Position numbers and translations under genes: made by a program. A stretch of 22,050 bases of DNA, from positions 1 to 22,050 of the forward strand of contig JAUHZM010000011.1 in the NCBI GenBank assembly GCA_030426005.1. Reading direction: 5' to 3'. The stretch is from Gammaproteobacteria bacterium (GTDB lineage Bacteria; Pseudomonadota; Gammaproteobacteria; Arenicellales; Arenicellaceae). Positions 7,839 through 15,743 of this stretch are shown piece by piece (the first letter of the stretch is position 1; each line of letters begins with the position of its first letter). The notes beneath the pieces were generated by a model. The model searched no databases, had not been told where the DNA came from, and saw only the letters and a program-made list of their open reading frames with translations.

Positions 7839-8690
7839 ATGATTTTCAACACCAAAAAATCGGAAGATTCACGAAACCTGCGCTGGTTAGCGAAGGTACT
7901 GTTGTTTTGGTGCGGGTACGTTGCCACAACTCTTTTGGTTGGCTTTGTCACATCCAGCGCCATCAAGACCGAAGTGTGGCAACTTACCGCTTGGGGCGCT
8001 ATAAGCAGTTTAGGCTTGTTGGGACTTACTGCCATTTTTGTGCGATTTGACTCGCCCAGCGAGCGCATTACCGGGCCTAAGAGCGAAGCTTCTAGCGCGT
8101 GTAATTTCACACTGGGACTCCTCTTGGGGGCTCTATCGTTCGGTGTGCACACATTCATCGTCTCGAGCTTCGCTGGCCCGATTCGTTTCGAACTCGTACC
8201 GGAGATCGGCGCAACAATCGTTATAATTTACTTCCTACGTTTTCTGGCCACCGCGTGGATGGAGGAAATAGGTTTCAGAGGCTATGCGCTGCAGAAACTT
8301 GCGGATCGCTGGGGATCTTGGCCAGCCGTTGTCGCGACATCTCTCATTTTTGGTCTCAGTCACCTCTTATACGGTTGGAATATTCAGACAATCATGCTCG
8401 GCGTATTCCCAGCAGGTTTGTTGTGGGGTATGAGTGCAATCGCAACGAAAGGCATTGCGATGCCGATTGGGCTCCACGCTGCCTGGAACTTTGCAACCTG
8501 GTCGGCCGGAAGTCGCCCTGAGACCGGACTGCTACGTCTCACCATTGAGCACGAGGCGCAGGGTCTAATGCGAACAGTCGGCACAGTGAGTTATCTCACT
8601 ATCTTTTTGTCAATGACACTGGTTTTTTGGTGGTTTCATCGGCGCAGCATTCTGTTGGCAAGTCAACGAAAAACTGACCGCCTTCAATGA
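7839..8690 (+). CDS. CPBP-family intramembrane glutamic endopeptidase (CAAX protease/Abi)
   Basis: A 283-residue multi-span membrane protein. The three CPBP (Rce1-like) motifs are intact: MEEIGFRG with Glu142, Glu143 and Arg147; FGLSH with His175; and HAAWN with His213 and Asn217. These residues form the catalytic site of the Rce1 type within the membrane. Hydrophobic segments fall at about 17-38, 50-68, 90-112, 122-137, 163-180, 184-204 and 250-268. Bacterial members process or protect small peptides, for example as bacteriocin immunity proteins, but no such peptide gene is recognisable nearby. The start has no strong ribosome site; the ATG follows GATAGACAC. The gene stands alone between the TMEM175-like gene and the convergent deacetylase gene. 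Confidence 0.88.
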   Translation: MIFNTKKSEDSRNLRWLAKVLLFWCGYVATTLLVGFVTSSAIKTEVWQLTAWGAISSLGLLGLTAIFVRFDSPSERITGPKSEASSACNFTLGLLLGALSFGVHTFIVSSFAGPIRFELVPEIGATIVIIYFLRFLATAWMEEIGFRGYALQKLADRWGSWPAVVATSLIFGLSHLLYGWNIQTIMLGVFPAGLLWGMSAIATKGIAMPIGLHAAWNFATWSAGSRPETGLLRLTIEHEAQGLMRTVGTVSYLTIFLSMTLVFWWFHRRSILLASQRKTDRLQ

Positions 8691-8781
8691 TAGTGACGTA
8701 CTTTTGCAAGCGGAGGTAAATCAAAACTCGGTCACTTTTCTCCTTACCAACCTCGGGATACTGGATGGAAGTTAGCTGAGT

Positions 8782-8826
8782 CGAACAAAGCACCTTTGAG
8801 TGTTGACTACAAAGTAGCGAACAAAG
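8782..8826. repeat. 9-bp direct repeat CGAACAAAG
   Basis: CGAACAAAG occurs at 8782-8790 and 8818-8826, 36 bases apart, in the gap between the convergent protease and deacetylase genes. A small CTTTG/CAAAG hairpin lies between the copies. The role is unknown; it may be part of a weak terminator zone after the deacetylase gene. Confidence 0.3.
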
Positions 8827-9783
8827 TTATTGCGGGTTCAAAATCGTAAAATCAGATGTCGGCTTGTCAAACACACCGCGCTCACTTAGCAACTTGTCCA
8901 ATGCTGCCTCCTGACTGGAATAGTGTCGCAGCTCGGTGTGGGGTACGCCTCGGTCACTGGCAATAGCCGCGATGCGACCCTGCCATGCAAACAAAGTTTG
9001 CGCTTGGTACTTGGCAATCGGGTCTGCATAGGCTGTATCTGGCGAGACGATATCCCAACCATTGTCCCGCAGGCGTTCAATCAACTCATCCACATAAATC
9101 GCGGCCAAGTCGTTTTCATGTAAAAGCAAGACATGTGCTGGCGAGCGACCAATGTGCGACGCAGCCAGCTCGTCATAAAACTCGACGGCGGACATCAGCA
9201 TGTCAAGATAGACCGTTTTAAGCGCGTGATGGTTGACCCAACGGCCTTCTTCCACCGCGCGCTGCCATTGACGTGCTAGATACCAATCAAAGTTATCCAC
9301 GGTGACGTAACCATTTTTCAGACCTCGCTCTTGAAGTGCCTGGCGCATCGCGTTTCGCTGAGCTATCGGACGACCTTCGTCTAAATAGGGAAACCGAAAC
9401 CAAGGACGGCGATTCGGCAAGCCCTGCAATAGGGACTCTGCTTGATCGATATCTGCCAAATACGAATCAGTCTCGGTGCGATTTAACCACCAATGCGAGT
9501 GCGTGTGGTTGGCGATGAGATGCCCTGCATTTGCATACTGCTCGATGCGCGCTCGACCCTCTTCCGTTTCCATGCCACTGGTTTTAACAAAAAAGACGGT
9601 CGGCCCTGAATTGGCCTCACGCAAGCTTTTGATTAACTGCGCAGTGCGTTCAGCACCGCTAAACATCGGCCCTGCATCACGCGGCGCGTCATCAAATGAC
9701 AGTGCAATTTGTTTGGCTTGCGAACTATAGCTGACCAAACAAAGTATCAGAACGAACAAGCAGCATTTTGGAGTAAAGCGCAT
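8827..9783 (-). CDS. secreted NodB-type polysaccharide deacetylase
   Basis: The chosen start, ATG at 9783, gives 318 residues with a signal peptide (MRFTPKCCLFVLILCLVSYSSQA, cut before KQ). It avoids the overlap with the upstream gene that a TTG at 9825 would create. NodB motifs are complete: SFDDAP (catalytic and metal Asp), HTHSH (metal His pair), RFPY, and a later DNFDWYL. Such enzymes remove acetyl groups from N- or O-acetylated sugars of polysaccharides or peptidoglycan using a divalent metal in the periplasm or outside. The substrate cannot be read from sequence. The start lies 17 bases after the stop of the M56/M23 peptidase gene, so it is likely the third gene of the BlaI-led operon, which suggests a role on the cell envelope. 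Confidence 0.9.
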   Translation of the reverse strand: MRFTPKCCLFVLILCLVSYSSQAKQIALSFDDAPRDAGPMFSGAERTAQLIKSLREANSGPTVFFVKTSGMETEEGRARIEQYANAGHLIANHTHSHWWLNRTETDSYLADIDQAESLLQGLPNRRPWFRFPYLDEGRPIAQRNAMRQALQERGLKNGYVTVDNFDWYLARQWQRAVEEGRWVNHHALKTVYLDMLMSAVEFYDELAASHIGRSPAHVLLLHENDLAAIYVDELIERLRDNGWDIVSPDTAYADPIAKYQAQTLFAWQGRIAAIASDRGVPHTELRHYSSQEAALDKLLSERGVFDKPTSDFTILNPQ

Positions 9784-9800
9784 ACAACGTAGCCCACACC

Positions 9801-11225
9801 TTAGTTGGGTTGAGGTAACTGCCAAACACTGTGCGGATCAACCCGCTCACCACGGAGTCTAGTTTCAATGTGCACATGCGGCCCAGTGGTTTGACCCGTG
9901 TTACCAATGGTGGCAATCGGCTCTCCTGCGGTGACCCGCTGACCAACTGTTACCATATACTGATCGAGGTGCGCGAGCAGCGTTTGTGTGTTTCCATTTG
10001 TCTCCAACACCACGACTTTACCGTACTTTGGTAAGCCGTTATATAGGTCTGTCGCAGTGACAATCACACCATCTGCCGGCGCATGAATCACCGTGCCCAC
10101 GGGGGCTGCAATATCCACGCCAGTGTGGTTCCGTTTTTGGCCCGGCTTAAACGGATGTTTCGCCATTCCAAATCCAGAGGTGTGTCGACCCTCGTGTAAC
10201 ATCGCTACCGGCTGCGTGGTTAAACTATCCGCTGTCATCGACAGACTCTCATTCGACATGCCACTCGACAGCGCCATGCCCCCTATCGTGCTACCAGCGA
10301 CCGTGCTAATCAGAATAAGTCCTTTGGTCACTCGACCTAAGGCACGATACGGGCGATCGCCTAAAGCTAAACAAATTCGCATTTTTTCTCTCCGTAAGGA
10401 TTTGGTGGCAAACGCCGCCACCGGTAAAGGAAGATTTTCGTTCTGTGTAAAACGCATTGTCTTGAGCAGTGTCTGCACATAACCGCGTCGCTGTGAGCGT
10501 GGTTGAGCTGTAACCACCGCTTGGTCACACTGTATTTCTATCGCCTCGGCCCACTCAGCCAACAAGCGGTGCATAAATGGTGTAAACCAAGTGAATGACA
10601 CGATTAACCGCAGAAGCATGCCAACCTGGTCATCATGGCGCTGAATGTGCGCTTTCTCGTGCGCGATCACCATATTCAGTTCCGATTCCGTCAGCGCAGG
10701 AATTAAGGTGCGCGGCAACACTATACGGTAATCGCCACGCCAGCCTGCGCGTAACACACAAGGCGAGATTAATTCCTCAGTCAGCCAAACATTTTTTACT
10801 TGCGCGGTCATGTCTTGCACCGCTTGATTCGCGATGCGTGCAGCACGTAAACGACCAAGCCCGAGTCGCATCAGACACAGCGCAAGGCCTGCCAGATACA
10901 CGACGGTCCAAGTCGTTATAAAAAGTGGCTGGTGACTGGCGGTTGCCGTGGCGTTCGAGTTAGCTACTTGCCAATCAAAGCTGCCCACCACCGCTAGCAA
11001 CGGAGCCTCTGTGAGTGCCAACAAGTCTTGACTCGGGCTCTGTGACGGAACGAAGTACCACCAGGTCGCAAAACCCGCGATCAACACCACCGCAAGCATC
11101 GCGGCGGCCCACACCAAAGAAGACTGACGTAGATGCAAACTCAACCTGGTCAGCCCGCCGACCATCACAAAGACCGCGATACTGGTAAGCAACACCGCCC
11201 AGGTGAAAACAGCCACCATAATCAT
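9801..11225 (-). CDS. BlaR1-type M56 membrane metallopeptidase fused to an M23/LytM peptidase domain
   Basis: A 474-residue protein with two metallopeptidase units. The N-terminal part has membrane spans at about 3-25, 36-57 and 103-122, then a BlaR1-like (M56) zinc site with HEKAH (His189, Glu190, His193) and Glu230 in EIQCDQ. A further span lies at about 300-320. The C-terminal domain (about 348-465) is a complete M23 fold: HTGVD (His367, Asp371), AHL (His419) and HVH (His450, His452). In BlaR1 the C-terminal domain is a penicillin-binding sensor and the M56 part cleaves the BlaI repressor; here the sensor is replaced by a peptidoglycan endopeptidase-type domain with all zinc ligands. The gene overlaps the BlaI-like gene by 4 bp (ATGA), supporting translational coupling. 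M23/M56 fusions are known as an annotation class, but their signal is not established. Confidence 0.92.
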   Translation of the reverse strand: MIMVAVFTWAVLLTSIAVFVMVGGLTRLSLHLRQSSLVWAAAMLAVVLIAGFATWWYFVPSQSPSQDLLALTEAPLLAVVGSFDWQVANSNATATASHQPLFITTWTVVYLAGLALCLMRLGLGRLRAARIANQAVQDMTAQVKNVWLTEELISPCVLRAGWRGDYRIVLPRTLIPALTESELNMVIAHEKAHIQRHDDQVGMLLRLIVSFTWFTPFMHRLLAEWAEAIEIQCDQAVVTAQPRSQRRGYVQTLLKTMRFTQNENLPLPVAAFATKSLRREKMRICLALGDRPYRALGRVTKGLILISTVAGSTIGGMALSSGMSNESLSMTADSLTTQPVAMLHEGRHTSGFGMAKHPFKPGQKRNHTGVDIAAPVGTVIHAPADGVIVTATDLYNGLPKYGKVVVLETNGNTQTLLAHLDQYMVTVGQRVTAGEPIATIGNTGQTTGPHVHIETRLRGERVDPHSVWQLPQPN

Positions 11226-11602
11226 GTGTTGTCCTCGACCGAGTTGTCTGTTTTCTCGAGATACGCCTCAAGCTCTAACAGTTCCTCCTGGCTCAATACC
11301 TGACTTGTAACCAGATTGGAAACCGGCAAAGGGCCTTCAAGACCCAAGACGTTCGCCGCAAAATCGCGGATCATGTCCGCGAGGGTTGGGATTTTTCGCG
11401 CCCTCGCGTGATACACATTCAGGCCATGCGCATTGCGAAGGCCGAGCAAACCTTTGTCGACCATACGCTCCACAGTTTTACGTGTGGATGAGCGTGACCA
11501 ACCAAGCTCAGACTCTATCGCCACATGGATTTCTCGCAAGCTCTGGGCTTTATGACGCCATAGGTGCTTCAAGATAATTAGTTCTGTCGATGAAGGATTC
11601 AT
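11222..11602 (-). CDS. BlaI/MecI-family transcriptional repressor
   Basis: From ATG 11602 the protein has 126 residues, the usual length of BlaI/MecI/CopY repressors. The winged helix spans about residues 3-70: STELIILKHLWRHKAQSLRE, a helix with WSRSSTRKTVERMVDKGLL, then a wing with GLNVYHARA. The C-terminal helices would form the dimer interface. The N-F cleavage site of staphylococcal BlaI/MecI is not obvious here; the matching region reads NLVTSQVL. Family members repress their own operon and are cleaved when the partner M56 protease senses a signal. The gene overlaps the M56/M23 gene by 4 bp. A TTG at 11620 would add six residues, but it lies inside the palindromic operator candidate, so 11602 is preferred. 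The transcript may be leaderless. Confidence 0.9.
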   Translation of the reverse strand: MNPSSTELIILKHLWRHKAQSLREIHVAIESELGWSRSSTRKTVERMVDKGLLGLRNAHGLNVYHARARKIPTLADMIRDFAANVLGLEGPLPVSNLVTSQVLSQEELLELEAYLEKTDNSVEDNT

Positions 11603-11619
11603 GTCGCCATTAGGCGACA
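11602..11619. promoter_or_regulatory. candidate BlaI operator, perfect 7-bp palindrome
   Basis: TGTCGCC-ATTA-GGCGACA has perfect 7-bp arms with a 4-base centre and touches the start codon of the BlaI-like gene. Further half-sites ATGTCACC (11621-11628) and ATGTCAACC (11631-11639) follow. The ATGTC cores begin at 11601, 11621 and 11631, offsets of 20 and 10 bp, so they lie on one face of the helix. BlaI repressors usually bind dyads over their own promoter. The consensus here differs from the TACA/TGTA type, so this is an inference. Confidence 0.6.
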
Positions 11620-11637
11620 AATGTCACCAGATGTCAA
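11609..11637 (-). promoter_or_regulatory. sigma70-type promoter of the BlaI-led operon
   Basis: On the minus strand a perfect -35 box TTGACA (11637-11632) is followed by a 17-base spacer and a -10 box CCTAAT (11614-11609). Six bases separate the -10 from the ATG at 11602, so transcription would begin at about the start codon itself. This predicts a leaderless mRNA, in line with the lack of a ribosome-binding site. The operator palindrome covers the -10 box. Confidence 0.6.
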
Positions 11638-11768
11638 CCAAACTTTTGTTACCACTTTTTTAACTACGAAGATGCCTGGTTCAACCACCGTTCCGCGCTG
11701 GAACTCAGTCATAGGTGAGATTCAGTGGTAAACTACACGCCGTTTATAGTCTAGACGTATGCACAACA

Positions 11769-12800
11769 ATGACTCCGCTGGTTAGCCAAAAATACAACTA
11801 CGCACTTTTTTACAATCCAAAGAGTGCTTGCAGTGTAGCCCGACGCTTATTTGTGGCCTTGCATGGTGATGAATTGCCCGACGCCACACAAAAGCGTCTG
11901 CAAGCATTGCGTGATGCCATGCAAGACGATTGGCACGAGGCCGGCCAACTGTTTGCCGCACCACCCGAATTTGATTTCAGTAACGCATTTTGTGCCACGA
12001 TCGTGCGGCATCCGTATACGCGATTCGTAAGCGCGTATCTGAATCGCATGGTGCTAAACCGAACTGAGTTCGATGATTTCGCCCGCGTGCTGGACATCGA
12101 TGAGTCACAAGTCAGCTACTCTTTCTCTCAGGTCTTGCAGTACTGTGTGGCGCGCGGTGTTGAGGCGCTGGAAGATACGCACTTTCTGCCACAAAGTGTG
12201 ATCTCCGGTGATCTTCGCGGCAAGACCTTGTACGTAAAGCCACGCTCGTGGTGGCAAAAATTGACCGGGCGACTACCCAAGACGCCCGAGGGCAGCTTAA
12301 ACCTGCACTACATCTGCCATATGGAATCACTGCAGACAGATTTACGTGGCCTGATGCAGCAAGTATTCAAACAGCACAATGACAAACGCCAGCGGGCATT
12401 GGCATTGGTCGAAGAGCTGGGCATGCACAACGTCACTGTGGTAAACACTGATCAAACCCTGCCAGACGCGGCCAATATGAGCGCAGAGAGTCTAAGAGAA
12501 CTCGGACAAATGCCTGAATACTCGCACTTTTTAACGGCAGAAACACAACAAATCTTACATAGCTTATACGCCGACGATATCCGTTTATTTGGCTATGCGG
12601 CCGAGCTGGATGCGAAAACCTCGTCATTTGAGCAGCAGAAAGCCGCACATGTTCGCACGCAGGTACCGGACGATTTCAATTGGGAATTTTATTTGGATCA
12701 TCACCCGGATTTGCGTGCCAACGGTGTGGATAATAAAGCTGCCGCGATCTCGCATTGGATTCATCACGGCCAACAAGAAGGCCGTTCTTACAAAGGCTAA
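11769..12800 (+). CDS. family 2 sulfotransferase with extra C-terminal motif
   Basis: From ATG 11769 the protein has 343 residues. It carries the PAPS-binding signatures of carbohydrate/family 2 sulfotransferases: a 5'-phosphosulfate loop YNPKSACS (residues 15-22) and a 3'-phosphate motif RHPYTRFVSAY (80-90). It should move sulfate from PAPS to a sugar, lipid or small molecule; the acceptor is unknown. The last 40 or so residues form a separate module (DFNWEFYLDHHPDLR ... HWIHHGQQEGR) like the short tail found on some bacterial glycosyltransferases and sulfotransferases. A GTG at 11715 would add 18 residues but overlaps a plausible promoter (TATAGT near 11745), so 11769 is preferred. It converges with the lipoprotein gene, 31 bases apart. 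Confidence 0.82.
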   Translation: MTPLVSQKYNYALFYNPKSACSVARRLFVALHGDELPDATQKRLQALRDAMQDDWHEAGQLFAAPPEFDFSNAFCATIVRHPYTRFVSAYLNRMVLNRTEFDDFARVLDIDESQVSYSFSQVLQYCVARGVEALEDTHFLPQSVISGDLRGKTLYVKPRSWWQKLTGRLPKTPEGSLNLHYICHMESLQTDLRGLMQQVFKQHNDKRQRALALVEELGMHNVTVVNTDQTLPDAANMSAESLRELGQMPEYSHFLTAETQQILHSLYADDIRLFGYAAELDAKTSSFEQQKAAHVRTQVPDDFNWEFYLDHHPDLRANGVDNKAAAISHWIHHGQQEGRSYKG

Positions 12801-12831
12801 ATTTGCATAGCAATAAAATCCAACCACTCGA

Positions 12832-13638
12832 TTAAGGCCCGACGCAAGCCAACTGAATCCCCAATGTGAGATCTGGACGTGGTGTGATCACACTGGGCGA
12901 ACGTGGTCCGACCACCACTGATCCGGGCGGCAAGCCGTCATCACAGCCATCCTCACCACCAAAATCCATCGACTCCGGCACAGCTTGCCAGATGCCCCAG
13001 AACTCACCATTAAGCGCCGTGGTGGTGGCGCCGACCCCCAACGGCAGCATGAATACCGAATCGGCCGGATCGCGACGCACACCAATCACCACCGGCACCG
13101 TACTTAGATTTTGCACCGAGGTCACTCGAATTGACGAGGATGCTTTCTGACCGCGTTCGTAGTCAACACGAGTCCAACCCGCACCACCGCCACCCGGCGC
13201 ATTAAAACAACCCCACTCAAAAGTTTCTTGGTGCGGCAGACTGGTCTCGCTGCCAACCACCAACACGGGCGTCGACACAAACTGCGTAGAATCCGAACCT
13301 TCATTGCGGCGCACAACGACCAATTGACTAACGGTGGTATTTTGAATCGTTTCTGGCGTGGTCGGTTGCCGTGGCACAAACGAGACACTGCCAGAGTTCG
13401 AGATCGGTGGCTCGAGATCCACAACACCACCGGGAGCGCGCGTGATCAAAACAGTGCTGCGATCCAAACGATCCGCATCAAAGTCCCAACTTACTGTGGT
13501 AGATTCGCCTTCGCATAGAATCTGCGGGCGCACATCAAAACCGGCGTCAAAAGCTGCCAGACCAGAGCGATCCAGAAAACAACCAGTCAGGGTAATACTG
13601 ATCAAGCCCGCACTCATCCATCTTACAAACGTCTTCAT
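12832..13638 (-). CDS. lipoprotein of unknown function with possible Ig-like domain
   Basis: The start at ATG 13638 is set by a GGAGG seven bases upstream; a TTG two codons earlier is ignored. The 268-residue protein has a lipoprotein signal with lipobox LTGC, Cys20 being the lipidated residue. After it, PQILCEGESTTVSWDFDA resembles the opening strand of bacterial Ig-like domains. Four further Cys (42, 144, 232, 265) could make two disulfides. A Gly/Pro-rich turn (NAPGGGGAGW) lies mid-protein. I recognise no specific family for the rest. It is probably anchored to the outer membrane. A 168-base gap separates it from the upstream YceI gene, so it may have its own promoter. Confidence 0.75.
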   Translation of the reverse strand: MKTFVRWMSAGLISITLTGCFLDRSGLAAFDAGFDVRPQILCEGESTTVSWDFDADRLDRSTVLITRAPGGVVDLEPPISNSGSVSFVPRQPTTPETIQNTTVSQLVVVRRNEGSDSTQFVSTPVLVVGSETSLPHQETFEWGCFNAPGGGGAGWTRVDYERGQKASSSIRVTSVQNLSTVPVVIGVRRDPADSVFMLPLGVGATTTALNGEFWGIWQAVPESMDFGGEDGCDDGLPPGSVVVGPRSPSVITPRPDLTLGIQLACVGP

Positions 13639-13645
13639 ATCCAAT

Positions 13646-13650
13646 CCTCC
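13646..13650 (-). promoter_or_regulatory. ribosome-binding site of the lipoprotein gene
   Basis: GGAGG on the minus strand, seven bases before ATG 13638. It decides that start over the TTG at 13644, which would lie only one base from the site. Confidence 0.7.
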
Positions 13651-13806
13651 TTTACGATAGAGACAAGGGCTGCGCTGCCGACAACATCGCCTCGGTTTGC
13701 GCAGACTATGCTTTCCTTAGCATCACTATAGGCACTATCTCAAACGCAGAGTATCCTCCGTTTGGGTGAATTTAGCTGGAGGGTCCGACCAGCGCACGTA
13801 CAGTGC

Positions 13807-14412
13807 TCAGTTCTTCAAAAACTCCGCATCGGCATCAATCGTCACCTCATCGCCGACCAACGGGATGTAGGCGTCCATACCAAAGTCCGAGCGTTTAAAG
13901 GTACCGGTCGCAGAGAAGCCCAAGGTGTACTTACGCGTCAAAATATTGTCTGCGCCACCATGAAACGTGACTAACATGCTCACTGGTTTTTCCACACCGC
14001 GCCACGCCAGATTACCGGTGAAGGAAAATTGATTATCTGAAACAGGCGTCACAGACACAGTGCTGAAACGCGCTTGCGGATAACGAGGTTGGTCAAACCA
14101 GGTGCCATCCATCAGGTCTTTTTTCAAAGAAGGATTGTTGATATCCAACGAATCGATGTCGATCACCGCACTCAACTTTGCGGCGGCCACGTTAGCTGGA
14201 TCAAACGATAAACTAGCATCAAACTGATTGAAGCGACCGACGTAGTTCGATAATCCCAAGTGCTTGACCTTAAAAATCAGGCTCGCGTGCGTTTTATCCA
14301 GCGCGTAGTCGCCGGCCTCCAATGACGCCAAGGTCGTGTCCACTTTCGGTGTAATCAGCGCCACACAGCCGCATAGCATCAAACACAGAACAGTCATAAT
14401 GAGTCGTTGCAT
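13807..14412 (-). CDS. YceI-family lipoprotein
   Basis: A 201-residue protein with a lipoprotein signal and lipobox LCGC (Cys16), followed by a YceI lipocalin-like beta-barrel. Family marks are YALDKTHASLIFKVKHLGLSNY (about 41-62), the strand with FDASLSFDPANV, the DSLDINNPSLKKDLMDGTWFDQPRYPQARF stretch and the end FKRSDFGMDAYIPLVGDEVTI. YceI proteins bind isoprenoid or other long lipid chains in the periplasm; most are soluble, so the lipid anchor is a small variation. The start lies 5 bases after the permease stop with GGAG upstream, which suggests co-transcription with the permease. Confidence 0.9.
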   Translation of the reverse strand: MQRLIMTVLCLMLCGCVALITPKVDTTLASLEAGDYALDKTHASLIFKVKHLGLSNYVGRFNQFDASLSFDPANVAAAKLSAVIDIDSLDINNPSLKKDLMDGTWFDQPRYPQARFSTVSVTPVSDNQFSFTGNLAWRGVEKPVSMLVTFHGGADNILTRKYTLGFSATGTFKRSDFGMDAYIPLVGDEVTIDADAEFLKN

Positions 14413-14417
14413 GATTT

Positions 14418-15743
14418 CTAAAACTCCGTTTTTTGTTGTGGTGAATTAATTCGAACGCGGTGGACCGAGACCCAATACGCTAGTGTACCCAGCCCGACCA
14501 CCGGCAGCAAAGCCAATGCCTGAAGCGGCTGATGAATAGCCGACAACACGGCAAACAACACAGTACAAACGACGAACACCAGCGGCGCCACCGGATACCA
14601 GGCAGACGCGGGGCGTTGTCCACGCCGCCAATGTACGACAAATAAACTGCTCACCGCCAATGCCAGACAAAGAGACAAGGTAAAGCCTAGGTATGACATC
14701 AAACCACGCAAATCTGACAACGAAATCAACAGCACTGAGATCGCGACCTGTAATGCAATCGAGCTACGCGGTGGATGACCATGCCGTTGTTTGAACAGAG
14801 CTGGCAATGCGCCATCTTCCGCCATTTTGGCATAAACGCGTGGGCCAGCCAGTGCCATGGCGGTAATTGAGGTCAACAATGAAATCGCCACCACCACCTG
14901 CACCAACTGCCGTGCAGTGCTGTCGCCCAATGAATCAGCGACTACCGCGGCAATATCGGCACGCCCTTGAATCAAGCTCGCATCCGCACCGTATAACAAT
15001 ACCCAGTTGACCGCCAAGCACAGCACCATAGTCAACACCGTGCCGAGCACCATGCCACGCGGCACCGTCTCACGCGCTTGCTCGACTTCCCCAGCCACAT
15101 ACGCCGCAGCGTTGAACCCGGAATAACTCAATGAGATCCAAACCAAGGTCCCTGCGAACGCAAATAGATTAAATGGCGACGGAGTTACCGGTGCGATCTC
15201 ATTGGCTGGTACGGTAGACACAATCACAAAGCTGGCTGCGAGCACCAGCAATACTAAGATGATCAACATCAACAGCACCAGGTTTTGATGACTTCGTACG
15301 CCAGTACTTACGCGAAATGCGTGTAGTAGGCCTGCACACACGGTAACGGTGATCGCCATCACCGTGGCTGGCAACTGTTGTAGCCACGGTACTGCCGAAC
15401 TCAGGTACGCCTCGAATGCCAACGCGGCAAAGGCAATGGCACCCGGAAAGCCTGCAAGCAGTGATACCCAACCCGCGATAAAACCCGCTAAGGGATGGAT
15501 CGCGCGCGATAAAAACACATATTCGCCGCCGGACTCAGTTATGTGACGTACCAGCATGCCATAGCTCACAGCGCCAGCAATCGCGACCAATCCAGCTACC
15601 AACCAGCCCAGCATCACCCATTCTCGTGACCCCAAATCAGCCAGGGCAAAGCCAGAGGTGGTGTAGATGCCTGCACCGACCGCGTTACCGACCACCAATG
15701 CGATCAGCGACCAGGTTGAAAACAACCTAGCCGGGCTGTTCAT
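14418..15743 (-). CDS. APC-superfamily amino acid permease
   Basis: A 441-residue inner-membrane transporter with about 12 hydrophobic spans. The first span has the APC signature GNAVGAGIY (19-27), where the broken helix binds the amino acid backbone, followed by a second conserved stretch SGGEYVFLSRAIHPLAGFIAGW. Family members import amino acids or polyamines by proton or exchange coupling; the substrate cannot be read. The start overlaps the end of the DUF1415 gene by 17 bp, so the two are probably translated from one message. The YceI gene follows after 5 bases. Confidence 0.9.
   Translation of the reverse strand: MNSPARLFSTWSLIALVVGNAVGAGIYTTSGFALADLGSREWVMLGWLVAGLVAIAGAVSYGMLVRHITESGGEYVFLSRAIHPLAGFIAGWVSLLAGFPGAIAFAALAFEAYLSSAVPWLQQLPATVMAITVTVCAGLLHAFRVSTGVRSHQNLVLLMLIILVLLVLAASFVIVSTVPANEIAPVTPSPFNLFAFAGTLVWISLSYSGFNAAAYVAGEVEQARETVPRGMVLGTVLTMVLCLAVNWVLLYGADASLIQGRADIAAVVADSLGDSTARQLVQVVVAISLLTSITAMALAGPRVYAKMAEDGALPALFKQRHGHPPRSSIALQVAISVLLISLSDLRGLMSYLGFTLSLCLALAVSSLFVVHWRRGQRPASAWYPVAPLVFVVCTVLFAVLSAIHQPLQALALLPVVGLGTLAYWVSVHRVRINSPQQKTEF

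Noticed and set aside
7640..8158. Minus-strand ORF of 172 codons across the CPBP protease start
   Set aside because: No domain or ribosome site; it overlaps a gene with intact catalytic motifs on the other strand.
8692..8745. AGTGAC/GTCACT inverted repeat followed by TTTT after the CPBP gene, as a terminator
   Set aside because: Only 6-bp arms with a loop of about 30 bases; too weak to call.
9783..9825. Longer deacetylase start at TTG 9825
   Set aside because: It would overlap the upstream gene and put 14 polar residues before a good signal peptide that begins at ATG 9783.
10093..10482. Plus-strand ORF of 129 codons opposite the M56/M23 peptidase
   Set aside because: Antisense shadow of a gene whose active-site residues are all present.
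13741..13764. CAAACG/CGTTTG inverted repeat upstream of the lipoprotein gene
   Set aside because: 6-bp arms with a 12-base loop, no T-run and no repeat elsewhere in the window; likely chance.
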